NCBI RefSeq assembly: GCF_046764005.1
Contig: NZ_JBKOFW010000005.1
Span: forward strand, 263,040 to 327,039
Direction: 5' to 3'
Source of the DNA: Oryzobacter faecalis
GTDB lineage: Bacteria; Actinomycetota; Actinomycetes; Actinomycetales; Dermatophilaceae
Length of the DNA stretch: 64,000 nt
Shown here: positions 53,417 to 62,064 of the stretch, piece after piece
Numbering within the stretch: the first letter of the stretch is position 1
Layout: each line of letters begins with the position of its first letter
Made by a program: the position numbers and the translations under genes
Notes under the pieces: model-generated
What the model was told of the DNA's origin: nothing
The model's input: the letters and a program-made list of their open reading frames with translations, nothing else
The model's database searches: none

Positions 53417-54769
53417 TCACTTGAGGTTGAGCATGGGCGTGATCTTCGCGTCGTACTCCTTCGCCAGGGCGGCGAGGTCGGACGCGTCACGCAGCTTGCC
53501 GAAGAACTCCTCCATGACCATCGAGGACTCGACCGCCGCCCAGCCTGGGGCGGCCGGGGTCAGCTTGGAGTTCGAGGCGGAGTCGACGAGGGCCTTGGCG
53601 AACTCGTCGTCGCCGAGCGCGGAGACGTGGTCACTGTTGGCCGGGCCGAGGCCGGCAGCACCGAGCTTCTGCTGGTACTCGGGGGAGAAGACGATCTTCA
53701 GCAGCTCCTTGGCGAGGGCGGGGTTCTTCGACTTCGCGGAGATCGCGATGTTCGACCCACCTGCGAAGACGGGCGCGGGCTTGCCGTCGGTGCCGGGGAG
53801 GACGAAGGTCGTGAACTTCTTCGGGTCCCAGGTCCGGACGTCCTTGCCGTCCTTCTTCTCGAGGTTGCCGATCGACCAGTGGGCCCAGCCCGGCGCCATG
53901 ATCGTCGCCGCCGAGAGCGAGGTGTCACCCGCCGGCTTCTGGTTCTCGTCGAGGATGACGTCGGTGTCGTTGATGTACAGCCACGGCGACTGGTCCTTGG
54001 CGTCGGCCGGGGCCTTGCTCGCCGAGCGCTGGATCTCCTGGAGCTGGGCCAGGCCCTTGAGGGTGTTCGGGTCCGAGAGGGTCGAGACCCACTGCCCGTT
54101 CTCCTTCCTCGCGAGCTCGCCGCCGTTCGCGAACACCCACGAGATGCCGTTGCGCCAGTCCTGCCCGCCGATGAAGAAGCCGGAGAAGTTCTTGATCTTG
54201 CGCGGGTTCTTCTCGGCGATGGTCTTCACGGCCGCGTTGAACTCCTCGAGCGTCGTGGGCTTCTCGACGCCGGCCTCCTTCCAGACGTCGGCGCGGGCGA
54301 AGACGTAGCGCGAGCCGAAGTAGTAGGGGAGGGCGTACTTCCTGCCGTCGACCGACCCGGCGTCGACGAAGCTCTGCAGCAGCTTGGAGCCGCCGAGCGC
54401 CTCGTACTGGTCGGAGATGTCGAGGAAGGCGCCGACGTTGGTGAAGGTCGGGCTCTGGGTGTTGCCCAGCTCGACGACGTCGGGGGTGTTCTCGGCGTCC
54501 GGGAGGGAGGTCGTCAGCTTGGTGACGAGGTCGCCCCACGACTGCTCCTCGATCGCCAGCGTCGCGCCGGTCTTCGCGGTGAACGTGTCCTTGAGGTAGG
54601 TGCGCAGCTCGTCGGGGGTGTCCCCGCCGGCGAGCCAGAGGGTGACGGTCTTGCCGGCGTTGGCGGAGGGGTCGGTCGCGGCCGGGGTCTGCGACGAGCC
54701 CCCGGACGCGCACGCGCTGAGGACGAGGGCCGCGCCGGTGAGCGCGACGAGGGGGAGGCGCCGAGTCAT
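53417..54769 (-). CDS. Sugar-binding lipoprotein of ABC transporter
   Basis: Extracellular solute-binding protein (family 1), 450 aa. The signal peptide MTRRLPLVALTGAALVLSAC ends in a lipobox LSAC with Cys20 as the lipidation site, followed by a Ser/Thr/Ala linker. VTLWLAGGDTPDEL near residue 42 begins the binding fold. AAAGGA about seven bases before ATG 54769. Together with the downstream permeases and nag genes it probably binds an N-acetylglucosamine-containing sugar; the ligand itself cannot be read from the sequence. Confidence 0.9.
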   Translation of the reverse strand: MTRRLPLVALTGAALVLSACASGGSSQTPAATDPSANAGKTVTLWLAGGDTPDELRTYLKDTFTAKTGATLAIEEQSWGDLVTKLTTSLPDAENTPDVVELGNTQSPTFTNVGAFLDISDQYEALGGSKLLQSFVDAGSVDGRKYALPYYFGSRYVFARADVWKEAGVEKPTTLEEFNAAVKTIAEKNPRKIKNFSGFFIGGQDWRNGISWVFANGGELARKENGQWVSTLSDPNTLKGLAQLQEIQRSASKAPADAKDQSPWLYINDTDVILDENQKPAGDTSLSAATIMAPGWAHWSIGNLEKKDGKDVRTWDPKKFTTFVLPGTDGKPAPVFAGGSNIAISAKSKNPALAKELLKIVFSPEYQQKLGAAGLGPANSDHVSALGDDEFAKALVDSASNSKLTPAAPGWAAVESSMVMEEFFGKLRDASDLAALAKEYDAKITPMLNLK

Positions 54770-54803
54770 GTCGGTGTCCTTTCGACCGGTGGGGCTGCGG
54801 TGG

Positions 54804-54838
54804 GGTGAGGGGTGAGGGGTGAGGGGTGAGGGGTGGGG
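54804..54838. repeat. Heptanucleotide tandem repeat (GGTGAGG)n
   Basis: Four perfect copies of GGTGAGG (54804-54831) plus a fifth with one change. On the transcribed minus strand this is CCTCACC repeated, in the 77-base gap between the ROK repressor stop and the lipoprotein start. Its length is prone to slippage. Nothing else is recognisable in the gap. Confidence 0.85.
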
Positions 54839-54846
54839 TGGCGGGG

Positions 54847-55980
54847 TCAGACGACCCCGAGCCGGTCCCAGAGGACCAGCGCCGCTGCCCCCCGCAGGAC
54901 GATGTCCTGCGGGTTCCCGGCGAGCCGGACGGACAGCGGGTGCTCGGGGTCCTCGAGGAGGCGCGCCGACAGCGTGCGCTCGAGGACGGGGACGACCGGG
55001 GCGAGGAGCTCCTCGGGACCGGCGAGGACGACCTCGGAGAGGTCGAGGGCGGCGACGAGCGGGGCGAGGGCGACGCCGAGGCGCTCGCCCCCGGCCTCGA
55101 CGACCGCGCGACCCTCGGCGGGGTCGCTCGCCTCCAGGGCGGCGCGCAGCCGCGGCACCGAGAGCCAGGTCTCGAGGCAGCCCCGCTTCCCGCAGGGGCA
55201 CTCCTCGCCACCGTCGGTGCCGACGGTGACGTGGCCGATCTCGCCCGCCGCGTGGTGACCGCCGGCGACGCGACGTCCTCCGGTGACGATCCCGCAGCCG
55301 ACGCCGCGGCCGACGAGGACGAGGACCATGTCCTCGCTGCCGGGGGAGGCCGACAGCTCGGCCTGGGTGGCCGCGTCGGAGTCGTTGCGGACGAGGACCG
55401 GGAGGCCGGTGGCCTCGGCGACGAGGTCGCGCAGCGGGACGTCGGTCCAGCCGAGGTTGGGGGCGCTGCGGACCGTGCCGCCCCGGTCGACGAGGCCCGG
55501 GGTGCCGATGCCGATGCCGAGGACGGGGGCCGGCGAGCGCTCGATCGTCGTGCGGACGAGGTCGAGCACCTCGGCGGGGTCGACGCCGCGCCCGGAGGCC
55601 GCGTCGACGGCCGCCGCCCGCTCCTCGAGGACGAGGACGGCGCCGGTGATGTCGAGGACCGCGGCCTGGAGGCGCGCCGGCACCGAGAGGTCGACGGCGA
55701 GGGTCAGCAGGCGGGCCCGGTCGAGGTCGACGAGCGTGCCGCGCCGACCCGCGCCGGCGGCCTCGGCGGGGCCGACGTCGCGGACGCGGCCGTCCTCCAT
55801 CAGCTGGGTGACGAGGTCGCTCATCGTCACCTTGGTGACCCCGACCTCGCGGGCGAGCTGGGCCCGGGAGGTCGGCCCGAGACGCCGCAGGGTCTGCAGG
55901 ACGAGGGAGAGGTTCTGCCGCCGGCCGTCGGTCGGGAGGACGGCGACCGAGGTCCGGACGCGGCGCGGCTGGGGGCTCAT
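54847..55980 (-). CDS. ROK family transcriptional repressor
   Basis: NagC/XylR-type regulator of 377 aa: an N-terminal winged helix (LGPTSRAQLAREVGVTKVTMSDLVTQL near residue 34) joined to a ROK sugar-binding domain (LGIGIGTPGLVD near 150, GGHHAAGEIGHVTVG near 240, zinc motif CPCGKRGCLE near 262). It heads the amino-sugar operon and most likely represses it until a sugar binds. A perfect 19-base palindrome lies six bases upstream of the ATG, consistent with autorepression. The next gene follows after 77 bases, so the operon may be read from this promoter. Confidence 0.9.
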   Translation of the reverse strand: MSPQPRRVRTSVAVLPTDGRRQNLSLVLQTLRRLGPTSRAQLAREVGVTKVTMSDLVTQLMEDGRVRDVGPAEAAGAGRRGTLVDLDRARLLTLAVDLSVPARLQAAVLDITGAVLVLEERAAAVDAASGRGVDPAEVLDLVRTTIERSPAPVLGIGIGTPGLVDRGGTVRSAPNLGWTDVPLRDLVAEATGLPVLVRNDSDAATQAELSASPGSEDMVLVLVGRGVGCGIVTGGRRVAGGHHAAGEIGHVTVGTDGGEECPCGKRGCLETWLSVPRLRAALEASDPAEGRAVVEAGGERLGVALAPLVAALDLSEVVLAGPEELLAPVVPVLERTLSARLLEDPEHPLSVRLAGNPQDIVLRGAAALVLWDRLGVV

Positions 55981-55985
55981 GGAGC

Positions 55986-56004
55986 GTTAGTAAACTTTAC
56001 TAAC
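55986..56004. promoter_or_regulatory. Operator of the ROK repressor
   Basis: GTTAGTAAACTTTACTAAC is a perfect palindrome (nine-base arms, one centre base), the kind of AT-rich site bound by ROK repressors. On the minus strand it contains TAAAGT, a plausible -10 for a short-leader transcript, so binding would block the operon promoter. Confidence 0.7.
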
Positions 56005-56039
56005 CAATTCCCGTCAACCCTGTCCGCCCCGCTTTCCGA

Positions 56040-56084
56040 GTCGTGTGCTCAGGCGGCCGCCCGGGCAGCCACCCGGGCACACGA
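56040..56084. repeat. Dispersed 42-bp structured repeat, copy F
   Basis: Core 56042-56083, CGTGTGCTCA to GGGCACACG, with outer pairing GTCGTGTGC/GCACACGAC extended by one to two bases on each side and an inner GCCCGGG/CCCGGGC stem that differs from copies B and C at paired positions. Located in the divergent gap between the ROK repressor and pepN. Confidence 0.85.
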
Positions 56085-56125
56085 CGTCGAGGGAAATGGG
56101 TGGTGGATCTGGTTGGGTGTGTCCC

Positions 56126-58606
56126 ATGCCGTCGCTGACCCGCGCGGAGGCCTCTGCCCGCGCCGCCCTCCTCACCGTCGAGGCGATGGAGGTCGACCTC
56201 GACCTCGACCGTGGTCCGGAGACCTTCGGCTCGCGGACGACGGTGCGCTTCTCCTGCCGCGAGCCCGGGGCGTCGACCTTCGTCGAGGTGCGCCCGCGCG
56301 AGCTGCACGCGGTCCGACTCAACGGCGCCGACCTCGACGTCAGAGCGCTCGAGGACGGCCGCCTGCCCCTGACCGCGCTCGCGGCCGAGAACGTCCTCGA
56401 GGTCGAGGCGACGATGGCCTACAGCCACGACGGCCAGGGACTGCACCGCAGCACCGACCCGGCCGACGGCGAGGACTACGTCTACGGACACCTCTTCCTC
56501 GATGCCGCGCCGACCGTGTTCGCCTGCTTCGACCAGCCCGACCTCAAGGCGCCGTACGCCGTGGCGGTCACGGCCCCCGAGGAGTGGACCGTCCTCGGCA
56601 ACGGCGCCGCCTCCGTCGAGGTGCCCGGGCGCACGCGGCTGGCCACGACGCCCCCGCTCGCGACCTACTTCGTCACCGTCTGCGCGGGCCCCTGGGCCAG
56701 CGTGCGGGACGAGCACGACGACATCCCGCTCGGCGTGCACGCGCGTCGTTCGCTCGAGCCGCACCTGCGCGAACAGGCCGCGCACATGCTGGCGGGAACC
56801 CGGGCCTGCTTCGACGAGTACCACCGGCTCTTCGGCATCCGCTACCCGTTCGGGGAGTACCACCAGGTGTTCGTCCCCGAGTTCAACGCCGGGGCGATGG
56901 AGAACCCGGGCTGTGTCACGTTCCGCGACACCATGATCCACCGCGGAGCGGCCACCCCGGACCAGCTGCTGCAGCGCACGAACACCATCGCCCACGAGAT
57001 GGCCCACATGTGGTTCGGCGACCTCGTGACGATGCGCTGGTGGGACGACCTCTGGCTCAACGAGTCGTTCGCCGAGTACATGGCCTACCGGGTGTGCGCC
57101 GCCGTCACCGAGTACACCGACGCGTGGGTCGAGTTCGGCGTGGTCCGCAAGCAGTGGGGCTACGCGGCCGAGCGGTCGCCGAGCACCCACCCGGTCGCGG
57201 GTTCGCCTGCGCCGGACGCCCTCTCGGCGCTCGGGAACTTCGACGGCATCTCCTACGCCAAGGGCGCGTCCGTCATCCGGCAGCTCATCGCCCACATCGG
57301 CGACGACGCGTTCGTGCGCGGCGTCACCGCGTACCTGCGCGACCACGAGTACGGCAACGGCGAGCTCGCCGAGTTCCTCGCCGCGATGGAGGCCGCGCAC
57401 GGCACGTCGCTGGCGGCGTGGAGCCGGGCCTGGCTCCAGACGGCCGGCGCCGACCGGCTGGCGATCGAGGGCGGAGTCCTCACCCGGACGCCGCCGGCCG
57501 CGCACCCCGCCGACCGGCCGCACACCCTCGACGTCGCGGCCTTCGCCGGTGGCGCCGAGGCGGCCAGGGTCGGGGTCGTCGCCACGGGCGACCACACGCC
57601 CGTGCCGCAGCTGGCCGACCTGCCGGCCGGCGCCCTCGTCGTCCCGAACGCCTCCGACCTCACGTGGGCCGAGGTCGCGCTCGACGGGGCGACCGTCGCG
57701 GGGCTCGCCTCCGGGCTGGCCGACGTCCCGGACGCCTCGGCCCGCGCCGTCGTCTGGGTCTCCCTCCTCGGTGCCGTGAGCCGCGGCGAGGTCGACCCGC
57801 GCACCGTCGTCGACGTCGTCGCGGCGGCATGGCCCCGCGAGACGAACGCCGCGGTGCTGGCGCGGGTCGCCCTCGTCACGACCTCGCTGGTCGTCCCGGT
57901 ATTCCTCCCCGCCGACGAGCAGGCGGGGGCGCTGTCGAGGCTCGCGGTCGCGGCCGACGAGCTGCTCGAGCGGTCGGGCGGGCACGACGACCCCGCGGCC
58001 GCCGCGAGCGTGGTGCTGGCCGCCCGGGTCTGGGCCAGGACCTCCGACGACGTGGCGCGGCTGCGCCGGTGGGCAGCGGGGGACGGGCTGCCCCCGGTGC
58101 TCGTCGGGGACGACGACTTCCGCTGGCTCGTCCTGCGGCGGCTGTCGTCGCTGGATGCGCTGTCGGACGGCGAGGTCGAGGCGGCCGAGGCCGCCGACCC
58201 CTCGCTCGCCGGCTCGCTGGCCGCGATGGGCGTGCGCGCCGTCCGACCGACGGCCGAGGCCAAGGCCCGGGCCTGGGAGAGGCTGCGCGACGACGTGGGC
58301 CTGTCGAACCACGGGGCCCTCGCGCTGGCAGGGGCCTTCTGGGCGGCGCCCGACCGCGACCTCGTGCGGCCCTATGTCGAGCAGGTCGGCGACCTCGTCG
58401 TCGGCATGTCCGCGCGGATGAGCGACGACGCCCTCTCCCGCGTCGTCGAGGCGATCCACCCGACGACGGTCGTCGAGGACGCCACCGCCGCGGCGTCCGC
58501 GGCCGTCCTCGCCCGGACCGACCTCACCCCCGGGGCGCGGCGGTCGTTCGTCGACGCCGACCACGTCCTCCGCGAGGCCCTGGCCAGCCGACGGCGCTTC
58601 GGGTAG
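56126..58606 (+). CDS. pepN: Aminopeptidase N (M1 family)
   Basis: Zinc aminopeptidase of 826 aa that removes N-terminal residues from peptides in the cytoplasm; no signal peptide. The substrate motif GAMEN is near residue 256 and the zinc site HEMAHMWFGDLVTMRWWDD near 290, with the third ligand in NESFAEY 18 residues later. A C-terminal ERAP1-like helical domain occupies the last 350 residues. ATG 56126 matches the usual actinobacterial start region (PSLTRAEASAR); no strong ribosome site is seen. Confidence 0.94.
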   Translation: MPSLTRAEASARAALLTVEAMEVDLDLDRGPETFGSRTTVRFSCREPGASTFVEVRPRELHAVRLNGADLDVRALEDGRLPLTALAAENVLEVEATMAYSHDGQGLHRSTDPADGEDYVYGHLFLDAAPTVFACFDQPDLKAPYAVAVTAPEEWTVLGNGAASVEVPGRTRLATTPPLATYFVTVCAGPWASVRDEHDDIPLGVHARRSLEPHLREQAAHMLAGTRACFDEYHRLFGIRYPFGEYHQVFVPEFNAGAMENPGCVTFRDTMIHRGAATPDQLLQRTNTIAHEMAHMWFGDLVTMRWWDDLWLNESFAEYMAYRVCAAVTEYTDAWVEFGVVRKQWGYAAERSPSTHPVAGSPAPDALSALGNFDGISYAKGASVIRQLIAHIGDDAFVRGVTAYLRDHEYGNGELAEFLAAMEAAHGTSLAAWSRAWLQTAGADRLAIEGGVLTRTPPAAHPADRPHTLDVAAFAGGAEAARVGVVATGDHTPVPQLADLPAGALVVPNASDLTWAEVALDGATVAGLASGLADVPDASARAVVWVSLLGAVSRGEVDPRTVVDVVAAAWPRETNAAVLARVALVTTSLVVPVFLPADEQAGALSRLAVAADELLERSGGHDDPAAAASVVLAARVWARTSDDVARLRRWAAGDGLPPVLVGDDDFRWLVLRRLSSLDALSDGEVEAAEAADPSLAGSLAAMGVRAVRPTAEAKARAWERLRDDVGLSNHGALALAGAFWAAPDRDLVRPYVEQVGDLVVGMSARMSDDALSRVVEAIHPTTVVEDATAAASAAVLARTDLTPGARRSFVDADHVLREALASRRRFG

Positions 58607-58611
58607 CGGTC

Positions 58612-59067
58612 GTGCTCGGGTTCGCCGTCGTCGTCCTCGCGCTCGCCGCGGTGGTCAGCATGCTCGTCGTGAGGATGACCGCCCCGCCGGGCGGTGACGG
58701 CGGCCGGCACGCGGCGGTGACCCCGGTGTGGAAGCGGGCCGTGCTGGCCGTGCTGCCGTTCCTCGTGGCTGCGGCGATCGTCGTCCCGTGGGTCATCGGC
58801 ACCCCCGGTCCGCAGCCGACCGGCGACCCCGTGGCCCCGACGAGGCCGGGGACCTCGTCGGCGACGGCCACGCCCACCCCGTCCGTGACCGTGACCTCGC
58901 CCTCCGCCTCGCCGAGCGGGTCACCGACCCCCACGTCCTCGAGCCCGCAGCCCGCGCCGAACCCGGGGCCGACCTCGCGACCCACCGCCGCGCCCCCCGC
59001 GCCCACCCCCACGCAGAAGCCCCGGGGTGCGACGACGCCCCCGACGAGGCCGTCGCCCAAGCCCTGA
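58612..59067 (+). CDS. Small membrane protein with Ser/Thr/Pro-rich tail
   Basis: Not recognised as a named family. The 151-aa frame starts at a GTG five bases after the pepN stop. Two hydrophobic segments (residues ~2-22 and ~40-60) are joined by a short loop containing GGDGGRHAAVTPVWKR; the last 85 residues are almost only Pro, Thr, Ser, Ala and Gly, like an extracytoplasmic wall-spanning linker. No ribosome binding site is clear, so the start is provisional. It converges with the oxidoreductase gene with a 20-base gap. Likely co-transcribed with pepN. Confidence 0.55.
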   Translation: MLGFAVVVLALAAVVSMLVVRMTAPPGGDGGRHAAVTPVWKRAVLAVLPFLVAAAIVVPWVIGTPGPQPTGDPVAPTRPGTSSATATPTPSVTVTSPSASPSGSPTPTSSSPQPAPNPGPTSRPTAAPPAPTPTQKPRGATTPPTRPSPKP

Positions 59068-59087
59068 CTCAGCCGCGCGGCCCCGCC

Positions 59088-60044
59088 TCAGGGGCTGACG
59101 AGGACGACGACCTTGCCGCACGCACGTCCCTCGCCGACGCGGGCGAGGGCCGCCGCGGTCTCGTCGAGCGGGAGGACGCGGTCGACGTGCACGGTGAGGT
59201 CGCCGGCGAGGACCCGCTCGGCCGCCGGCGCGAAGTGCTCCGGCCCCTGGCGGACCACGAGGACACCGAGGCTGCGGCCGGTGGCGGCCCCGGCCACCGC
59301 ACCGACGGTGACCACGCGGAGGAGGCTGCGCACCGGTCCGCCGACACACCGGTAGCTGCCCCCCGGCGCGAGGGCCCTTCGGTAGGCGAACACCGACCGG
59401 TGCGCCACGAGGTCGAGGACGTGGTCGAAAGGGCCTCGACGGGTCCAGTCCTCGGCACGGAAGTCGACGACCTCGTCGGCCCCGACGGCGCGCATGAAGT
59501 CGAGCTTGCCCGCGTTGTCGACGGCCGTGACGTGGGCGCCGGCCGCCCTCGCGAGCTGGACCGCGAGCGGACCGGTGCCACCGCCGGCGCCGTTGACGAG
59601 GACGCGGCTCCCCGGACCGACGCGCTCGGTGCCCTGGAGGGCGATCGCCCCCGACTGGGGCAGGGTGCTGGCCTCGACGAAGCCGAGGGCGGAGGGCTTG
59701 GGGGCGAGGGCCGACTCCTTCGCGACCGCCAGCTCGGCGAAGCCGCCCATGAGGGCGAGGTTGTCGCCGTAGACCTCGTCGCCGGGGGCGAAAGCGTTGA
59801 CGCCCGGGCCGACCGCCTCGACGACGCCGGCGAGGTCGGACCCGAGGACGTGGCGCGTCGGGCGGCGCAGCCCGCCGAGCCGGGCGTAGGCAGGGGAGCC
59901 GACGAGCGACTCCCAGTCGGAGAGGTTGACCGACGTGGCGACGACCCGCACGAGCACCTGGCCCGGGCCCGGGGCGGGGTCGGGGACCTCCTCGACCCGC
60001 AGGACGCCGGGTGGGCCGTAGCGGTCGTACACGACGGCCCTCAC
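59088..60044 (-). CDS. Zinc-independent MDR family oxidoreductase (quinone reductase-like)
   Basis: Medium-chain dehydrogenase/reductase of 318 aa, similar to NADPH:quinone reductases and RTN4IP1-like proteins. The N-terminal GroES-like domain contains HVLGSDLAGVVEAVGPGV near residue 62 and GDEVYG; the Rossmann motif VNGAGGGTGPLAVQLARAAG is near 140. The catalytic zinc Cys/His set is absent. GTG 60044 has a GAGGG about six bases upstream. Not overlapping the VWA gene upstream (25-base gap). The substrate is unknown. Confidence 0.8.
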   Translation of the reverse strand: MRAVVYDRYGPPGVLRVEEVPDPAPGPGQVLVRVVATSVNLSDWESLVGSPAYARLGGLRRPTRHVLGSDLAGVVEAVGPGVNAFAPGDEVYGDNLALMGGFAELAVAKESALAPKPSALGFVEASTLPQSGAIALQGTERVGPGSRVLVNGAGGGTGPLAVQLARAAGAHVTAVDNAGKLDFMRAVGADEVVDFRAEDWTRRGPFDHVLDLVAHRSVFAYRRALAPGGSYRCVGGPVRSLLRVVTVGAVAGAATGRSLGVLVVRQGPEHFAPAAERVLAGDLTVHVDRVLPLDETAAALARVGEGRACGKVVVLVSP

Positions 60045-60069
60045 GGTCGGGCCCTCATGGTGCGCGCCC

Positions 60070-62064
60070 TCATCCGGCCCAGAAGCCGCGACCGCCGAAG
60101 AGGTCGCGGTAGCTGCCGTACTCCGATGCGCGGGAACGAGATCCGAGGTAGGAGCCCACGACGGCCGCTCCGAGGTCGCCGAGCTCCGGGGAGACGACCG
60201 TGCCGCCGACGCGGCGCGCCATCCCGTCGACGAACCGGGCGAGGCCGGGGTCGTCGCCCAGGCGGAAGAACGTCGTGCGGGCGCCGAGCCGGGCGGCGTT
60301 GTCGAGCTCGCGCACGGCGAGCGCGATCGTCCGCGGGTGCGGCGGGTAGTCGAAGAAGACCTCGCCGCCCGGCTCCAGGTGCGACGTCGGCTCGCCGTCG
60401 GTGACGACGAGCAGGACGGGCTGCTCGTGGGGGTGCCGCCGGAAGTGCCGGTTCGCGAGGAGGAGCGCGTGGTGGAGGTTGGTTCCCTTCTCCCAGACCG
60501 CATCCAGGCCCGTGAGCTGCTCGATCTCCATGACCGCGGCGTGACGACCGAAGCCGATGAGCTCGAGCTGGTCGCCGCGGAAGCGGCTGCGGATGAGCTG
60601 GTGGAGGGCGAGGGCGGTGCGCTTCATCGGGACCCAGCGGCCGTCCATCGCCATCGAGAACGAGGTGTCGACGAGCAGCGCGACCGCGGCCCGGGTGCGG
60701 GCCTCGGTCTCGACGACCTCGACGTCGCGGATGTCGAGGCGGATGCCGTCGTGCGGCCCCTCGGCGGCGGTGCGGGTCAGCGCGTTCGTCATCGTCCGGG
60801 TGACGTCCCACGGCTCGGTGTCGCCGAACTCCCACGGCCGGGTCGCGCCGCTCTGCTCGCCCGCGGCGCCGGCGGCCCGGACGTCACGGGCGCCCTGCCG
60901 GGACGAGAGCCGTCCGGCGACGTCCCGGAGGAGCGACCGGCCCAGCTCACGCATGGCGCGGGGGGAGAGGCGCAGGGTGCCGTCGGCGGCGCGGGTCAGG
61001 TAGCCGCTGTCGCGCAGCGCGCGCTCGAGCTCGGCGAGCGCACGCGCGTCGACCGCGGCCTCGTCGTCGAGCTGGCGCGCCAGCGCGTCGAGGTCCACGT
61101 CGTCCATCCGGGCGCCGGGGTGCGCCTGGGCCAGCTGGTCGGACAGGGCGTCGAGCTGGGCGAGGTCCTGCAGCACCCCCGTGCCATCGCCGAGTCCGAG
61201 CCCCTGCTCGCCGGAGAACCGCTCCGAGCCGTCCCAGTCCTCGCCGGGGCGCAGCCCGCGCAGGAGGTCGTCCATCCGCGAGAGCTGGTCCATGAGCTCG
61301 GGCGACCCGAACGCCTGGGCCGACAGCTCGGCGAGCTCGGCGCGCTGCTCGGGCGTCATCGACGCGAGCATCCGCTGGGCCGCGGCGGCGCGGGCCGCGA
61401 GGGCGTCGACGAGCTCGTCGACCGACTGGGGGTCCTCGGGGAAGAAGTCGCCGTGCTCGGCCATGAACCGCTCGAACTGCTCGGCGGTGTCCTCGCCCCG
61501 CGCGTGGGCCGCGAGGAGGTCGTTGAGGTCGCGGAGCATCGCCTCGACCCGCTCGCGGTCCTCGTCGGTCGCGTTCTCGAGCGCCTGCTTCATCCCCGCG
61601 AAGCGCTGGTCGAGCAGCTCGCGGCCGAGGAGGTCCTTGATCCGCTCGTAGCGTTCGCGGGCGTCGCCGCTGCGCCACTCGTAGTCGGCCAGCTCGTTGA
61701 CCGCCTGCGCCGTCGAGGCCGGCAGGTTCTCCATCCGCACCTCGCCGAACCGGGCGTCGTCGTCGAGGTCGCGGGCGAGCTGCTTGCGCTCGGCGAGCAC
61801 GGCCTCGTCGAGCAGGCGGCGCACCTCCTCGAGGGTGCCGCCGAGGGAGTGCCGCTGGAGCAGGTCGCGGCGCCGCTCGGCGACCCGACGGGCGAGCTCG
61901 TCGAGGCCGACACGGCTGCGGGTGCCCTGGCGGAGCAGCTCGCGCAGGGCCCGCTCGGGGGAGGTGCCGGCCATCACGTCCTGGCCGATGGTGTCGAGGG
62001 CCTCGCGCAGGTCGACGGGCGGCGCGAGGGGGTCGCCGCCGTCGTACCTGCGGTACCGGCTCAT
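60070..62064 (-). CDS. VWA domain protein, partner of MoxR-type ATPase
   Basis: 664-aa protein. The long N-terminal part (about 440 residues) is helical and highly charged, and the C-terminal von Willebrand factor A domain begins near residue 455 with the MIDAS motif DTSFS (about 463-467) and later VTDGEPTS, so metal binding looks intact. ATG overlaps the ATPase stop (ATGA), showing coupled expression; such AAA-VWA pairs work like a chelatase or protein-assembly machine. The client is unknown. Confidence 0.85.
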   Translation of the reverse strand: MSRYRRYDGGDPLAPPVDLREALDTIGQDVMAGTSPERALRELLRQGTRSRVGLDELARRVAERRRDLLQRHSLGGTLEEVRRLLDEAVLAERKQLARDLDDDARFGEVRMENLPASTAQAVNELADYEWRSGDARERYERIKDLLGRELLDQRFAGMKQALENATDEDRERVEAMLRDLNDLLAAHARGEDTAEQFERFMAEHGDFFPEDPQSVDELVDALAARAAAAQRMLASMTPEQRAELAELSAQAFGSPELMDQLSRMDDLLRGLRPGEDWDGSERFSGEQGLGLGDGTGVLQDLAQLDALSDQLAQAHPGARMDDVDLDALARQLDDEAAVDARALAELERALRDSGYLTRAADGTLRLSPRAMRELGRSLLRDVAGRLSSRQGARDVRAAGAAGEQSGATRPWEFGDTEPWDVTRTMTNALTRTAAEGPHDGIRLDIRDVEVVETEARTRAAVALLVDTSFSMAMDGRWVPMKRTALALHQLIRSRFRGDQLELIGFGRHAAVMEIEQLTGLDAVWEKGTNLHHALLLANRHFRRHPHEQPVLLVVTDGEPTSHLEPGGEVFFDYPPHPRTIALAVRELDNAARLGARTTFFRLGDDPGLARFVDGMARRVGGTVVSPELGDLGAAVVGSYLGSRSRASEYGSYRDLFGGRGFWAG

